From: Pseudomonas sp. TH43
Lineage (GTDB): Bacteria > Pseudomonadota > Gammaproteobacteria > Pseudomonadales > Pseudomonadaceae
Assembly (NCBI RefSeq): GCF_016650635.1
Contig: NZ_JAEKFI010000004.1
Coordinates: 2,402,501 to 2,466,500, forward strand
Direction of reading: 5' to 3'
DNA: 64,000 nucleotides
Part shown: positions 26,816 through 35,302 of the stretch, in pieces
Layout: each line of letters opens with the position of its first letter
How positions within the stretch are numbered: position 1 is the stretch's first letter
Notes under the pieces: model-generated
Databases searched by the model: none
What the model saw: the letters and a program-made list of their open reading frames with translations, nothing else
Told to the model about the DNA's origin: nothing
Program-made: the position numbers and the translations under genes

Positions 26816-27373
26816 ATGTTCCGCCGTCTCGCTTTAATGGCCATGGCCGTGCTGCTCAGTGCCTGCGCCGCCAACCAGGTCAATCATGACTTCGATGCCA
26901 GCCGCGACTTTGCCGCCTATCGCAGCTGGAGCTGGAAAGACCCCGCCCTGCAATATCGCCCGGATGATCCAAGGATCAAGAGCGACCTGACCGAGCAACG
27001 CATCCGCCAGGCGGTCACCGATCAGCTCGATCAGCGTGGCTTGCGCGCGGCTGCTGCCGGTGCCAAGGGTGATTTGAGTGTGCAGACCTACTTGATCGTC
27101 GAAGATCGTCAGCAGCAAGTGACGACCAACTATGGCGGCGGTTGGGGTGGCCCGTGGAACGGCTATTGGGGCGCGCCGATGTACAACGAAACGCGCAACA
27201 TCACCTACAAGGTCGCGACCATTCAGATCGACCTGCTCGACGGCAAGGACGGCAAACTGGTGTGGCGCGGCAGCGATGAGCAAATGCTGAGCAGCACGCC
27301 GAATCCTGCGGATCGCAGCAACGCCATCCGCGAAACCGTCACCCGCATTCTCTCCAACTACCCGCCACGCTAA
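26816..27373 (+). CDS. DUF4136 lipoprotein (second of a pair)
   Basis: The 185-residue paralogue of the preceding gene, with lipobox LLSAC (Cys17) and the same landmarks: FAAYRSWSWKDP, LDQRGLRAA, DLLDGKDGKLVWRGSDE and a closing ILSNYPP. A glycine/tryptophan-rich loop (GGGWGGPWNGYWGAP) occupies the place of the Tyr/Gly loop in the neighbour. GGAG lies before the ATG. The tandem arrangement suggests duplication followed by divergence. Confidence 0.85.
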   Translation: MFRRLALMAMAVLLSACAANQVNHDFDASRDFAAYRSWSWKDPALQYRPDDPRIKSDLTEQRIRQAVTDQLDQRGLRAAAAGAKGDLSVQTYLIVEDRQQQVTTNYGGGWGGPWNGYWGAPMYNETRNITYKVATIQIDLLDGKDGKLVWRGSDEQMLSSTPNPADRSNAIRETVTRILSNYPPR

Positions 27374-27378
27374 CCCCC

Positions 27379-27459
27379 GTAGGCGCTGCCGCAGGCTGCG
27401 ATCTGTTGATGTTGTTTTAAAGACAACAGCAAAAGATCGCAGCCTGCGGCAGCGCCTAC
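27379..27459. repeat. REPIN, GCTGCCGCAGGCTGC class
   Basis: Arms GTAGGCGCTGCCGCAGGCTGC and reverse complement, followed directly by a second, degenerate doublet at 27482-27547 of the GAGCTTGCTCGCGAT class. Confidence 0.8.
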
Positions 27460-27481
27460 AGGTCCAAAAACGCCGTTCCCT

Positions 27482-27547
27482 TGCAGGAGCCGAGCTTGCT
27501 CGCGATGACGGCGGCACTCCGCCATCGCGGGCAAGCCCGCTCCCACA
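27482..27547. repeat. Degenerate REP doublet
   Basis: TTGCAGGAGCCGAGCTTGCTCGCGATG faces CATCGCGGGCAAGCCCGCTCCCACA across a short GGCGGCACTCCGC spacer that is itself partly palindromic. Confidence 0.65.
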
Positions 27548-27660
27548 GGTTTGGCGTTGTTCAGAAGATTTGTGTTGATGGCTGGCGTGTTGCCAGCAGT
27601 TAGCCCCGGGCGCGTCTACACTCAGTTGCATCAATGGAGGTCACGGCAAAGGAGTGCGCC

Positions 27661-29649
27661 ATGTCGCCTCGTTCGCATTTCAACGGCCCGGCCCGGCAAC
27701 GCGGGGCGATCGGTCTGATGGCCGCACTAACCCTCGGCCTGGCGCTGGTGTGCATGGTGCTGGTGATCGACAGCGGTCGTCTGTACATGGAGCAACGCCG
27801 CTTGCAGCGGGTGGTCGATGTCGCCGCGCTGGAGGCGATCTCGCGCAGCGGTGATTGCCTGACGGGCCTCAGTGCTGCGGCATATGCCACCGCCAGTGCC
27901 GCGCGCAATGGCTTTGCCGTGGCGCCGGACACAACCCTTGCCGTGACCTGCGGCACCGTGCAAACCGGCGCAAACAATCTGCGCGCCTTCACCCTGGATG
28001 CCAGCAAGAAAGAAGCGATCAGCGTTGTTGCCACGCGCGTCGTCACCACCAGCGTTGGCGCCGCGCTGTACGCGCTGTTCAGACCGGGTGGCGTGTCGCC
28101 GACCACACGCCTGCACGCCACGGCGGTCGGCACTTCGGCGATTTTGCCGCCGCAGGCACAACTGACCATCGGCACCACCGCGTTGACTATCGATGCCAGC
28201 AAGTCGGCCGCATTGAATGCGCTATGGGGCGGACTGCTGGGCGGCACGCTTAACCTCAGCGTCGCCGGTTGGCAGGGTTTGGTCGACACCAATATCAGTC
28301 TGCTCAGTTACCTGAACCAACTGGCGCTCGATGTGCACGTGGACGCCGGTAACTACACTCAGGTGCTGAGCCAAAGCATCCAGATCAACCAACTGATCGA
28401 CACCGCCATTACCGTGTTGACCAAAGGGGGCACCACCACCAGCGTCGCGGTCAGTGGCTTGCTCGGGTTGAAGGCCATCGTCGGCAACACGTCGGTGGTG
28501 CTCGGTCAGTTGCTGCAACTGCAAACCGGCGCTACTTCGGCAGCGCTCAATGCCAACCTGCAAGTCTTCCAGTTGCTGGAAGCCATGGTGCAACTGGCCA
28601 ACAGTCAAAACGCCCTGACGGCCTCGGTGCCGCTGAGTATTCCGGGGCTGGTCAACGGTTCGGTCAAAGTCAAAGTCATCCAGCCGCCGCAGTTATCGGC
28701 AGTGGGCAACCCGGCGCTGGCCAAGGCCGATCCCATGGGCGCCAACCGGATCTACGTGAAAACCGCACAGGTGCGCACGCTGATCTCACTGAATCTGCCG
28801 CTGCTGTCCGGTGTGGCGGGCCTGGCTAACGCGATCGTCAGCACGCCGCTGGTGGGCGGTCTGACCGATACCCTGAATAATCTGCTACACCTGAACATCG
28901 CCGGTACGCTGAACTCGTTGTTCTGTACTTTGGGCGGCACCTGTCAGCGCACCAATCTGCAGATTCTGCCGACATCGAACATCGATATCCTGCTCGAAGC
29001 CGCTGCCGCCGACAGCCATGTCACCGATTTCAACTGCGTCAGCGACGCCACAAAAAGCCTGACCACCCAGACCAACTCCTCCCTGGTCAAACTCAAGATC
29101 GGCAAGATCGACGCCACCAATGCCTTTTCCTCTTCGGCGGATGTCACCGTGCAGCCACTCGCGTTGATCGATGTCGGCGTCATCACCTGCACCATTCCTC
29201 TGCTGGGGCTGGGCTCGGCAACCTGCGATCAAAGCACGCGCAAACCGTTTTACGGTGGCGGCCTCGGGGTGATGGTCGATACCTCGGTGGCGAGCATGCA
29301 GAACCTCCATACCTACAACCAGCCGCCGGAAATCAAGCAACCCCCGCTGAACTACAGTTTCGGCACGCAAGGCGTGGTCAATAGCCTGAAAAGTACATTG
29401 AGCGGGGTTCAGGTGCAGGCCTACAAACCTACCGGTTCGAGTTTGCTGGGCGGTTTGCTCACCACCACGGCGGACGTGCTGGCCAGCGTCAACAGCACGT
29501 TGGGTGTGGTCATCGATAACTTGCTCAGCCCGGTGCTCGACCCGATTCTCGACGGCTTGCTGGCCAACCTCGGCATCACCCTGAACAAGGTCGATGTCGG
29601 CGCCAACCTCAGTTGCCGGCCACCGGGACAACCGATGCTGGCGATCTAA
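27661..29649 (+). CDS. tadG: Tad pilus protein TadG
   Basis: Pseudopilin-like Tad component of 662 residues, start ATG in MSPRSHFNGPARQRGAIGLM. The N-terminus carries the TadG signature: a basic stretch, GAIGLMAALTLGLALVCMVLVID as membrane segment and the SGRLYMEQRRLQRVVDVAALEA motif. The long remainder (about residues 150-660) is rich in Leu, Val, Thr and Asn, and is probably extracytoplasmic. The gene converges with pprA, their stops overlapping by 4 bp, matching PA4297 next to the ppr genes. Longer in-frame starts upstream are not supported. Confidence 0.87.
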   Translation: MSPRSHFNGPARQRGAIGLMAALTLGLALVCMVLVIDSGRLYMEQRRLQRVVDVAALEAISRSGDCLTGLSAAAYATASAARNGFAVAPDTTLAVTCGTVQTGANNLRAFTLDASKKEAISVVATRVVTTSVGAALYALFRPGGVSPTTRLHATAVGTSAILPPQAQLTIGTTALTIDASKSAALNALWGGLLGGTLNLSVAGWQGLVDTNISLLSYLNQLALDVHVDAGNYTQVLSQSIQINQLIDTAITVLTKGGTTTSVAVSGLLGLKAIVGNTSVVLGQLLQLQTGATSAALNANLQVFQLLEAMVQLANSQNALTASVPLSIPGLVNGSVKVKVIQPPQLSAVGNPALAKADPMGANRIYVKTAQVRTLISLNLPLLSGVAGLANAIVSTPLVGGLTDTLNNLLHLNIAGTLNSLFCTLGGTCQRTNLQILPTSNIDILLEAAAADSHVTDFNCVSDATKSLTTQTNSSLVKLKIGKIDATNAFSSSADVTVQPLALIDVGVITCTIPLLGLGSATCDQSTRKPFYGGGLGVMVDTSVASMQNLHTYNQPPEIKQPPLNYSFGTQGVVNSLKSTLSGVQVQAYKPTGSSLLGGLLTTTADVLASVNSTLGVVIDNLLSPVLDPILDGLLANLGITLNKVDVGANLSCRPPGQPMLAI

Positions 29650-32381
29650 TCGATCAGCGCAATCGGCAGCTCGATGCAGAATCGCGCGCCATCCTCGCCA
29701 TTGCGCACACTCAGGCGTCCGCCCATGTTTTCGACGATGCCGTAGCTCACCGACAGCCCCAGACCGGTGCCGACACCGACCGGTTTGGTGGTGAAGAACG
29801 GCTCGAAGATACGCTCCAGCAAACGCGGATCGATGCCGCCACCGTTGTCCTCGACCCACAGCCGCACCACATGTTCGTCGCACTCGGCATGCACGGCGAT
29901 CCATGGCTGGAAGTCGCGATTGGCTTCGCGCTTGCCGAGCAGGGCATCGCGCGCGTTAACCATCAGGTTGATCAGCACCTGTTCCAGTTGATCGACGTAG
30001 CCGCGCACCTGAACCTGGAAACCGGCGTCCTTGATTCGCACTTCCACGCCTTTGCCGCGCAAGCCCTCAGACAGCAGCGACAGCGTGCCTTCAATCGCGT
30101 CCAGGGGATTGAACGGTTGCTGTTCGATTTCCGAGCGACGGCCGAACACGCGCATGTGATCGACCACGCGCGCGGCCCGTTGCACCTGCGCGTCGATGCG
30201 GTTGAGCTTGTCGGTCAGATAGTCGATCTGCACATCGCCATTGCTCAAGCGTTTGAGCACATTGACGATGGCCATGCGCATCACGTTCAGCGGCTGATTG
30301 ATTTCATGGGCAAGACCGGTGGCCATTTCGCCGAGGGTGGCCATTTTTGCGCTTTGCGTCAGTTGCTGTTGAGTGCGCCGGACTTCGGTGTTGTCGCGGC
30401 CCACCGCTTGCACTTCGAGCAGCGTGCCGTGTTCATCGAACACCCCGCGATCCGACCAGACCCACCACGCATGTTCACGGCCGGGCAGGCACAGATTGAT
30501 TTCCGCCGTGCTTACCGGCAGTTCCGGGGTCAGTTGCGCCAAGCGTTGAGTGAACGCTGCACGCTGTTCGTCCGACATCCAGCTGCCCAGATTCACCCCC
30601 GGCAATTGCTCCGGCGCGCACTCCAGATACATCGCCAGTGGCCGGTTGCCGAAAGTCAGGGTCAAGTCCGGGCGATAACGGCAGATCATCGCAGGGGAAT
30701 CTTCCACCAGAATCCGGTAGCGCTCTTCGCTGGCCTTGACTCGTTCGGCGGCGAGGGTGGCGTCAGTGACGTCCAGCCACAAGCCGACGGCCTCGACGGG
30801 CAAGCCGAGATCGTCGCGCAGCAATTTGGCTTCGTCGAGCAACCAGTGCACCTGGCCCTGACGGTCGAGCACGCGATAACGCGCACTCACCGAACCTTCG
30901 CGCAACAATTGCCGAGTGCGTTCGAAATAGCGTGGGCGATCTTCGGGATGCACGTGTTCGATCAGTCTGCCGTTATCGCAGTCGGCGAGACTCCAGCCTA
31001 AAAGGGTCTGCAGGCTGGCGCTGAAAAACGTCGGTTGCAGCGCCCCTTCGACGTAGCGCTGCACGTAGATGACTGCGGGTGAACTGGCGATCAGGTTGTC
31101 CAATCGCGCATGGGCGGCGGCGGCCTGTTGCTGCTGATTCTTGATGTCGCTGATGTCGAGCATGAAGCCCACCAGCCGTCGCTCGGCACCGATGCCCAAA
31201 GAGCGACCTTGCAGCCGATACCACAGCGGCATCGCTTGCTCGCCGGGTTGCCAGCGCACGCACAGTTCCAGCGGCGTGCCTTCATCCTGCAAGGCTTGCA
31301 GGCGGCTGCGCAATTCATCACGGTCGGCTGGGTGTACCTGATTGAACCAGTCCTGAATCGGCAGCCGCGTGGCCGTCAAACCCAGGCCCTGCGCCAGTGT
31401 CGGGGCCAGCTGCACGTGATTTTCGTCGCTGAATACTTCCCACCAACCGGTGCCGAGCAGTGCTTGCAGCGTTTCCATGCGTTCGAGCTGTTGATGATGG
31501 CGGTGCTCGCGCAGCCGTTCCAATAACGGTGCCGCCACGGCGGCGGCCAGCAGCAGCCAGTCGTGATCGCTGAGGTCCGGCGCTTGTTGCTGCGCGTTAT
31601 AGCCGGCACACAACAACCACGCCGCTACGCCTTGCGCGTCGCGGTAGGGTACGGCGAAACCTTCATGCAGGCCGAACAGCGCGCTCAGGCGCGGCTGTTC
31701 GCTGGCCAGCAAGCGTTGCGGCGATGCACCGTTGAGGTTGTCGAGCCCTGTACCCAAATGCTCTTGATCCCGCCAGAGCCGAGGGGCGTTCAACGCCGCG
31801 TAATGCTGATGAACCTGCCAACCCTGGCCTTGCTCATCGAGCAGTGCCACCGCCAGACAAGGGATGTGTAACTGCTGACTGCAACGTTGCAGTTGTTCGC
31901 CCAGCACCTCGGGCAGGCGCGCGAGGCTGCACAAACGCAACTGATCACGAATCTGCGTGGCCAGTAACTGCGATTGCTCGCGGCTGCGTGCCTGGCGCCG
32001 CTCTCCGAGCAAGTCGCCGATATCGAGCATCTGTAACAGCCAGCCATCGCCCTGCGCTTGCAACCAACCGCGCAAATGCAGCGGCGGGCCGGCGAGGCTG
32101 AAGAAATCCAGATCAAGCACTTGTCCTTGCCAGTCGGCCGGCGTGCCCTCCACGGCAAGGCTGCTGTGTGGCAACAGATAATCCAGCAGATGCGCGGGTT
32201 GCAGGCTGGGCAGGCGTTGCGCGAGCAAGTGCCGTATCGGCCCGCTCAGGTGATTGACCTGCCCGTCGTCATCCATATACAGCTGCAAGCCGACGCTGGG
32301 TATCACCGGACTTTGCCGGGTCTGGGGCGTGCCGGGTTGGCGGTTGAGCAGGCGACTGAACAGCGTGTCACCGGAACTCAA
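29646..32381 (-). CDS. pprA: Multi-PAS sensor histidine kinase PprA
   Basis: The 911-residue kinase has no visible transmembrane helix. Several PAS or PAS/PAC units are recognisable (HPADRDELRSRLQAL, HPEDRPRYFERTRQLLREG, DITDATLAAERVK-type junctions here reading DVTDATLAAERVKASEERYRILVEDSP). The HisKA box GLAHEINQPLN has its histidine at 692. The HATPase contains NLMVNARDAL, VEDNGGGIDP and GTGLGLSVSYGIVENMGG. There is no C-terminal receiver. In P. aeruginosa PprA phosphorylates PprB, activating Tad pili and adhesins. Its stop overlaps tadG and its start overlaps the tadE-like stop by 4 nt, so it is downstream in that operon. Confidence 0.87.
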   Translation of the reverse strand: MSSGDTLFSRLLNRQPGTPQTRQSPVIPSVGLQLYMDDDGQVNHLSGPIRHLLAQRLPSLQPAHLLDYLLPHSSLAVEGTPADWQGQVLDLDFFSLAGPPLHLRGWLQAQGDGWLLQMLDIGDLLGERRQARSREQSQLLATQIRDQLRLCSLARLPEVLGEQLQRCSQQLHIPCLAVALLDEQGQGWQVHQHYAALNAPRLWRDQEHLGTGLDNLNGASPQRLLASEQPRLSALFGLHEGFAVPYRDAQGVAAWLLCAGYNAQQQAPDLSDHDWLLLAAAVAAPLLERLREHRHHQQLERMETLQALLGTGWWEVFSDENHVQLAPTLAQGLGLTATRLPIQDWFNQVHPADRDELRSRLQALQDEGTPLELCVRWQPGEQAMPLWYRLQGRSLGIGAERRLVGFMLDISDIKNQQQQAAAAHARLDNLIASSPAVIYVQRYVEGALQPTFFSASLQTLLGWSLADCDNGRLIEHVHPEDRPRYFERTRQLLREGSVSARYRVLDRQGQVHWLLDEAKLLRDDLGLPVEAVGLWLDVTDATLAAERVKASEERYRILVEDSPAMICRYRPDLTLTFGNRPLAMYLECAPEQLPGVNLGSWMSDEQRAAFTQRLAQLTPELPVSTAEINLCLPGREHAWWVWSDRGVFDEHGTLLEVQAVGRDNTEVRRTQQQLTQSAKMATLGEMATGLAHEINQPLNVMRMAIVNVLKRLSNGDVQIDYLTDKLNRIDAQVQRAARVVDHMRVFGRRSEIEQQPFNPLDAIEGTLSLLSEGLRGKGVEVRIKDAGFQVQVRGYVDQLEQVLINLMVNARDALLGKREANRDFQPWIAVHAECDEHVVRLWVEDNGGGIDPRLLERIFEPFFTTKPVGVGTGLGLSVSYGIVENMGGRLSVRNGEDGARFCIELPIALID

Positions 32382-32818
32382 AATTGCAGGCTCGACGAGG
32401 CGCGCAGGGTCGCGGGCAGGCGCGGCACAGTGCCGACGCCAGGGAGCACGAGGAACGGCAACGCCTGGTTCAGTTTGCTCGTGGGATAGTTGATGGTCAC
32501 CGTCAACACGCCGCCGACATACGTGATCGAACTGTCAGTGGAGGCGTTGAAGTTCAGGGCCCCCGGTAGCCAGGCCAATTGCCGGGTCAGCTCGGTTCTG
32601 GCAGTGGCGGTGACGGCGGTCGAGTAATTGGCGGTCGCCGGATCCAGTGCCACGCTGCGGCGTACGGCCTCAGCGGTGGATTCATTGAATGACTGCATCA
32701 ACATCAGCGGCAGGCTGTAGCTCACCAAACCGTAAAACACGGCAAAGAAGATGATGAACACCAAGGCGAATTCGATGGCGACAGCGCCTTTCTGTTTGCG
32801 GGGGAGGCCGGATTTCAT
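32378..32818 (-). CDS. TadE/TadF-like minor pseudopilin
   Basis: The 146-residue protein (start MKSGLPRKQKGAVAIEFALV; a GTG eight codons upstream is an alternative) has the pseudopilin pattern. A basic leader ends at G11, then AVAIEFALVF places Glu at +5, followed by a hydrophobic helix to about residue 40. It is therefore a likely substrate of the FppA peptidase. It corresponds in position to PA4294. Divergent from fppA and upstream of pprA, overlapping it by 4 nt. Confidence 0.82.
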   Translation of the reverse strand: MKSGLPRKQKGAVAIEFALVFIIFFAVFYGLVSYSLPLMLMQSFNESTAEAVRRSVALDPATANYSTAVTATARTELTRQLAWLPGALNFNASTDSSITYVGGVLTVTINYPTSKLNQALPFLVLPGVGTVPRLPATLRASSSLQF

Positions 32819-32893
32819 GAGTGCGTCTACCCTGACATTCACTACGTAATATCAGCATAGAATCATTCGGCCAAAACGGACGTTTTTTACCGC

Positions 32894-33364
32894 ATGCAGA
32901 GCTTTGTTCTACTGATCTGGCTGACGCTGTGCGCGGCACAGGATGCCCGGCAGCGACAGATCGGCAACTCACTGACCCTGGGTGTTGGCGGCTTGGCGCT
33001 GGTCTATCTGCTGGTCACCGGCCACACCTGGCTGGGTGCCGACGCGGTGCAGGGCGGCTGGGCATTTTTGCTCGCGCTGTTGCTGACGTTACCCGGTTAC
33101 CTGCTGAACCGTTTCGGCGCCGGCGATGTGAAATTAATGACAGCTTTAGGCCTTGCGACGGACGGTACTCACCTGCTCGGCGTGTTTATTGGCGCGGCAC
33201 TCGCCAGTGTCTTCTGGTTAGTGATTGCGCCAAAACTCTGGCTGCATATGAGTCAACGGCTTAGGGAACATCTTCGGTTTATGGCTGTGGAAAAGTCAAA
33301 AAAGCTGCCATTTGCACCGTTCGTGCTGATCGGAACAATCCTGACTTTAGCTTGGATCCATTAG
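32894..33364 (+). CDS. fppA: Flp prepilin peptidase
   Basis: Membrane aspartyl peptidase of 156 residues, the short TadV/CpaA type without the methylase domain. The two catalytic aspartates are D17 (AAQDARQRQIGN) and D78 in FGAGDVKLM. About four to five hydrophobic helices are visible. It cleaves the leaders of Flp and of TadE/TadF-like pseudopilins. It lies between the tadE-like gene and pprB, as in the PA4295 arrangement. Confidence 0.92.
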   Translation: MQSFVLLIWLTLCAAQDARQRQIGNSLTLGVGGLALVYLLVTGHTWLGADAVQGGWAFLLALLLTLPGYLLNRFGAGDVKLMTALGLATDGTHLLGVFIGAALASVFWLVIAPKLWLHMSQRLREHLRFMAVEKSKKLPFAPFVLIGTILTLAWIH

Positions 33365-33470
33365 TCGCCCCACGCCACTAGTCCTATGTACATAGTCGGA
33401 AAGTGGGTCTACTTTCAAATCAGCGTTATTACAGGAACGGTCAGCCTTTGACCTGGGCATGGAGTGGCAA

Positions 33471-34247
33471 GTGAACAAGCTTACGTCTGCTGTGAAGGTG
33501 CTGGTGGTCGACGATCAGCCACTGATTGTTGAAGAACTCTGCGAGTTCATCGAGAGCAGCGGCTATCGCTGCGTGCCGTGCGAATCGAGCAAACAGGCGA
33601 TCGAACAATTCAGTGAAGACCCGGCCATCGGCTTGGTGCTGTGCGATCTGCACATGCCGGACATGGACGGCATTCAACTGGTGCAGGAGCTCCAGCGGCT
33701 GGCGGGCAAACAGCGGATTTTCGAAGCCATCATGCTCACCGGGCGCGCCGACAAGCAGGACGTGATCAAGGCGTTGCGTGCGGGGATTGCCGACTATTAC
33801 CAGAAACCGGTTGATCTGAACGAACTCCTCGATGGTTTGCGCCGTCAGGAGGCCGTGCTGGCGGAACGGCAGAAAACCCTGCACTTGGGTCATCTGAATC
33901 AGAAGCTGCAATACCTCTCCGAGTCGATCGACGACCTGTACAACGACCTCGACAAGGTTCGCCGTGGCCCCGCGCCAGCCAGTGAAGAAGCGCAAGGTGA
34001 GGGCGAAGGGGTGGAGATCCCGGCGATCTTCAATCAGTTGTCGCCGCGCCAGCTCGATGTCGCTCGGCTGGTGGGCAAAGGCCAGACCAACTATCAGATT
34101 GCCTGTGAACTGGGGATTACCGAGAACACCGTCAAACTGTATGTCTCGCAGGTGCTGCGCCTGACCCATATGCATAACCGCACCCAATTGGCCCTGGCGT
34201 TGTCGCCGAGCAATTCGGGCATGCGCCAGCGGGTCACCGCGCACTGA
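33471..34247 (+). CDS. pprB: Response regulator PprB
   Basis: DNA-binding regulator of about 258 residues. An N-terminal receiver (VLVVDDQPLIVEELCEFIE, phosphoacceptor Asp in VLCDLHMPDMDG, LTGRADKQDV, YYQKPVDL) is joined to a C-terminal LuxR-type HTH (LSPRQLDVARLVGKGQTNYQIACELGITENTVKLYVSQVL). GTG at 33471 is favoured because GGAG lies 7-8 nt upstream; an in-frame ATG at 33459 has no such motif. In P. aeruginosa PprB switches on flp-tad, bapA and cupE. The presumed partner is PprA. Confidence 0.9.
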   Translation: MNKLTSAVKVLVVDDQPLIVEELCEFIESSGYRCVPCESSKQAIEQFSEDPAIGLVLCDLHMPDMDGIQLVQELQRLAGKQRIFEAIMLTGRADKQDVIKALRAGIADYYQKPVDLNELLDGLRRQEAVLAERQKTLHLGHLNQKLQYLSESIDDLYNDLDKVRRGPAPASEEAQGEGEGVEIPAIFNQLSPRQLDVARLVGKGQTNYQIACELGITENTVKLYVSQVLRLTHMHNRTQLALALSPSNSGMRQRVTAH

Positions 34248-34254
34248 CTTCTGC

Positions 34255-34278
34255 TGACCCCGCCCATTCGCGGGGTCA
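34255..34278. terminator. Bidirectional hairpin between pprB and the receiver gene
   Basis: Perfect 9-bp stem TGACCCCGC / GCGGGGTCA with a 6-nt loop located between two convergent genes. The flanking T runs are weak. Confidence 0.55.
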
Positions 34279-34284
34279 ATCACC

Positions 34285-34692
34285 TCAACCGCTATTTGCC
34301 TTGGACTTGGGAAACAGGTTGTCCAGGGTTTCCAGCAGGCGCACGTGATAGATCGGTTTACGGAAGAGGTCGAGCACCTGTAGACGCAGCATGTCGCTGA
34401 CATCTTCCATGTCGGCATGCCCGGACGTCACGATCACCGGCAGATGCTGGCGCGAAGTGTGTTCGCGCAGGCGCTTGATCAGCGACATGCCGCTTTCTTC
34501 CGGCATGCGCAGATCAGTAATCACCAGGGCGATATCGGGATGGCGAGTGAGATGGTGCAGGGCAAGTTTTACCGACGTCGCGGTATGGCAAGTGAAGCCT
34601 TCGCCCTCCAGCAACTCCGCCAACTCCAGCAGTGCGTCCTCTTCATCGTCGACGAGGAGCAACTGCTGGCGAGAAGTGTGTGGAGAGTTCAT
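34285..34692 (-). CDS. Receiver-only response regulator in the Tad locus
   Basis: The 135-residue protein consists of a single CheY-like domain: acidic pocket LLLVDDEEDALLELAELLE, phosphoacceptor in LVITDLRMPEESG, conserved Thr/Ser in VIVTSGHADME and Lys in LFRKPIYHV. There is no output domain. ATG at 34692 is preferred over an in-frame TTG five codons upstream. It sits between pprB and flp, transcribed toward pprB, and it is not part of the P. aeruginosa order as I remember it. It may be a phosphate sink or branch for PprA, which is inference. Confidence 0.85.
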   Translation of the reverse strand: MNSPHTSRQQLLLVDDEEDALLELAELLEGEGFTCHTATSVKLALHHLTRHPDIALVITDLRMPEESGMSLIKRLREHTSRQHLPVIVTSGHADMEDVSDMLRLQVLDLFRKPIYHVRLLETLDNLFPKSKANSG

Positions 34693-34763
34693 AGGCAACA
34701 CCTGCAATGGACTGAGTGCTGACGTTAGAACCCAATGACCGCATTGACAAGTTATCGGTCCGA

Positions 34764-34964
34764 TCAGGTGAGTGCAGTCTGGATCCGGGTCAGGATCGCG
34801 GTGACCTGAGTGCCGATGCCGTTACCGAAGGCTGCGATCACCAGCGCCACGAGGCCGACCACCAGCGCATATTCGATGGCGGAGGCGCCTTCGGTGTCTT
34901 TGGCCAGGTCTTTGAAGAAGGCGATCTGCGATTTGATTTTTTGCGCAATGTGGGAATACGACAT
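34764..34964 (-). CDS. flp: Flp type IVb major pilin
   Basis: The 66-residue prepilin starts at MSYSHIAQKIKSQ with AAGGAGAAT before the ATG. The leader ends at Gly26; the mature protein begins ASAIEYALVVGLVALVIAAF with Glu+5 and Tyr+6, the Flp signature, followed by a short tail. It is the structural subunit processed by FppA and exported through RcpA. It is transcribed divergently from rcpC-rcpA-tad. Confidence 0.95.
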   Translation of the reverse strand: MSYSHIAQKIKSQIAFFKDLAKDTEGASAIEYALVVGLVALVIAAFGNGIGTQVTAILTRIQTALT

Positions 34965-35302
34965 GAGGATTCTCCTTGAGCACGCCAGGTGTTGCGCGTT
35001 CGCAACATGATCTCCCTGTGCCAGCATCAGCATTGTCGGCATTCCTCGGGCCTACAACTGTAAGAACGCATTAACCCGAAAGTATTAGTTGGCGTAATTA
35101 CACTAAAAAACCATGTTTGGCGCTTTAGCCTCCTACTTTCGTTGGATATTTCATCGCTGTTAATGGCGTTTTGTTCGCGCTGGACTACCGTCAAATAGCG
35201 AAATAGTTACTTGTTCATAGCTGCCTGATTGCGAATTTATCTCGTTGCAAGTAACGGGTCATTGCATAAGACAGAACGCGCAGCGGGAAAGGGAGAGCCG
35301 TC
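34965..35302. promoter_or_regulatory. 338-bp divergent flp / rcpC control region
   Basis: AT-rich relative to its surroundings (around 35085-35170). It separates the oppositely transcribed flp and rcpC genes, so it must hold both promoters and presumably PprB sites. A loose TTAGT / ACTAA dyad spans 35085-35106. A GGGAGAG ribosome-binding motif precedes 35303. No precise promoter could be fixed by eye. Confidence 0.5.
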
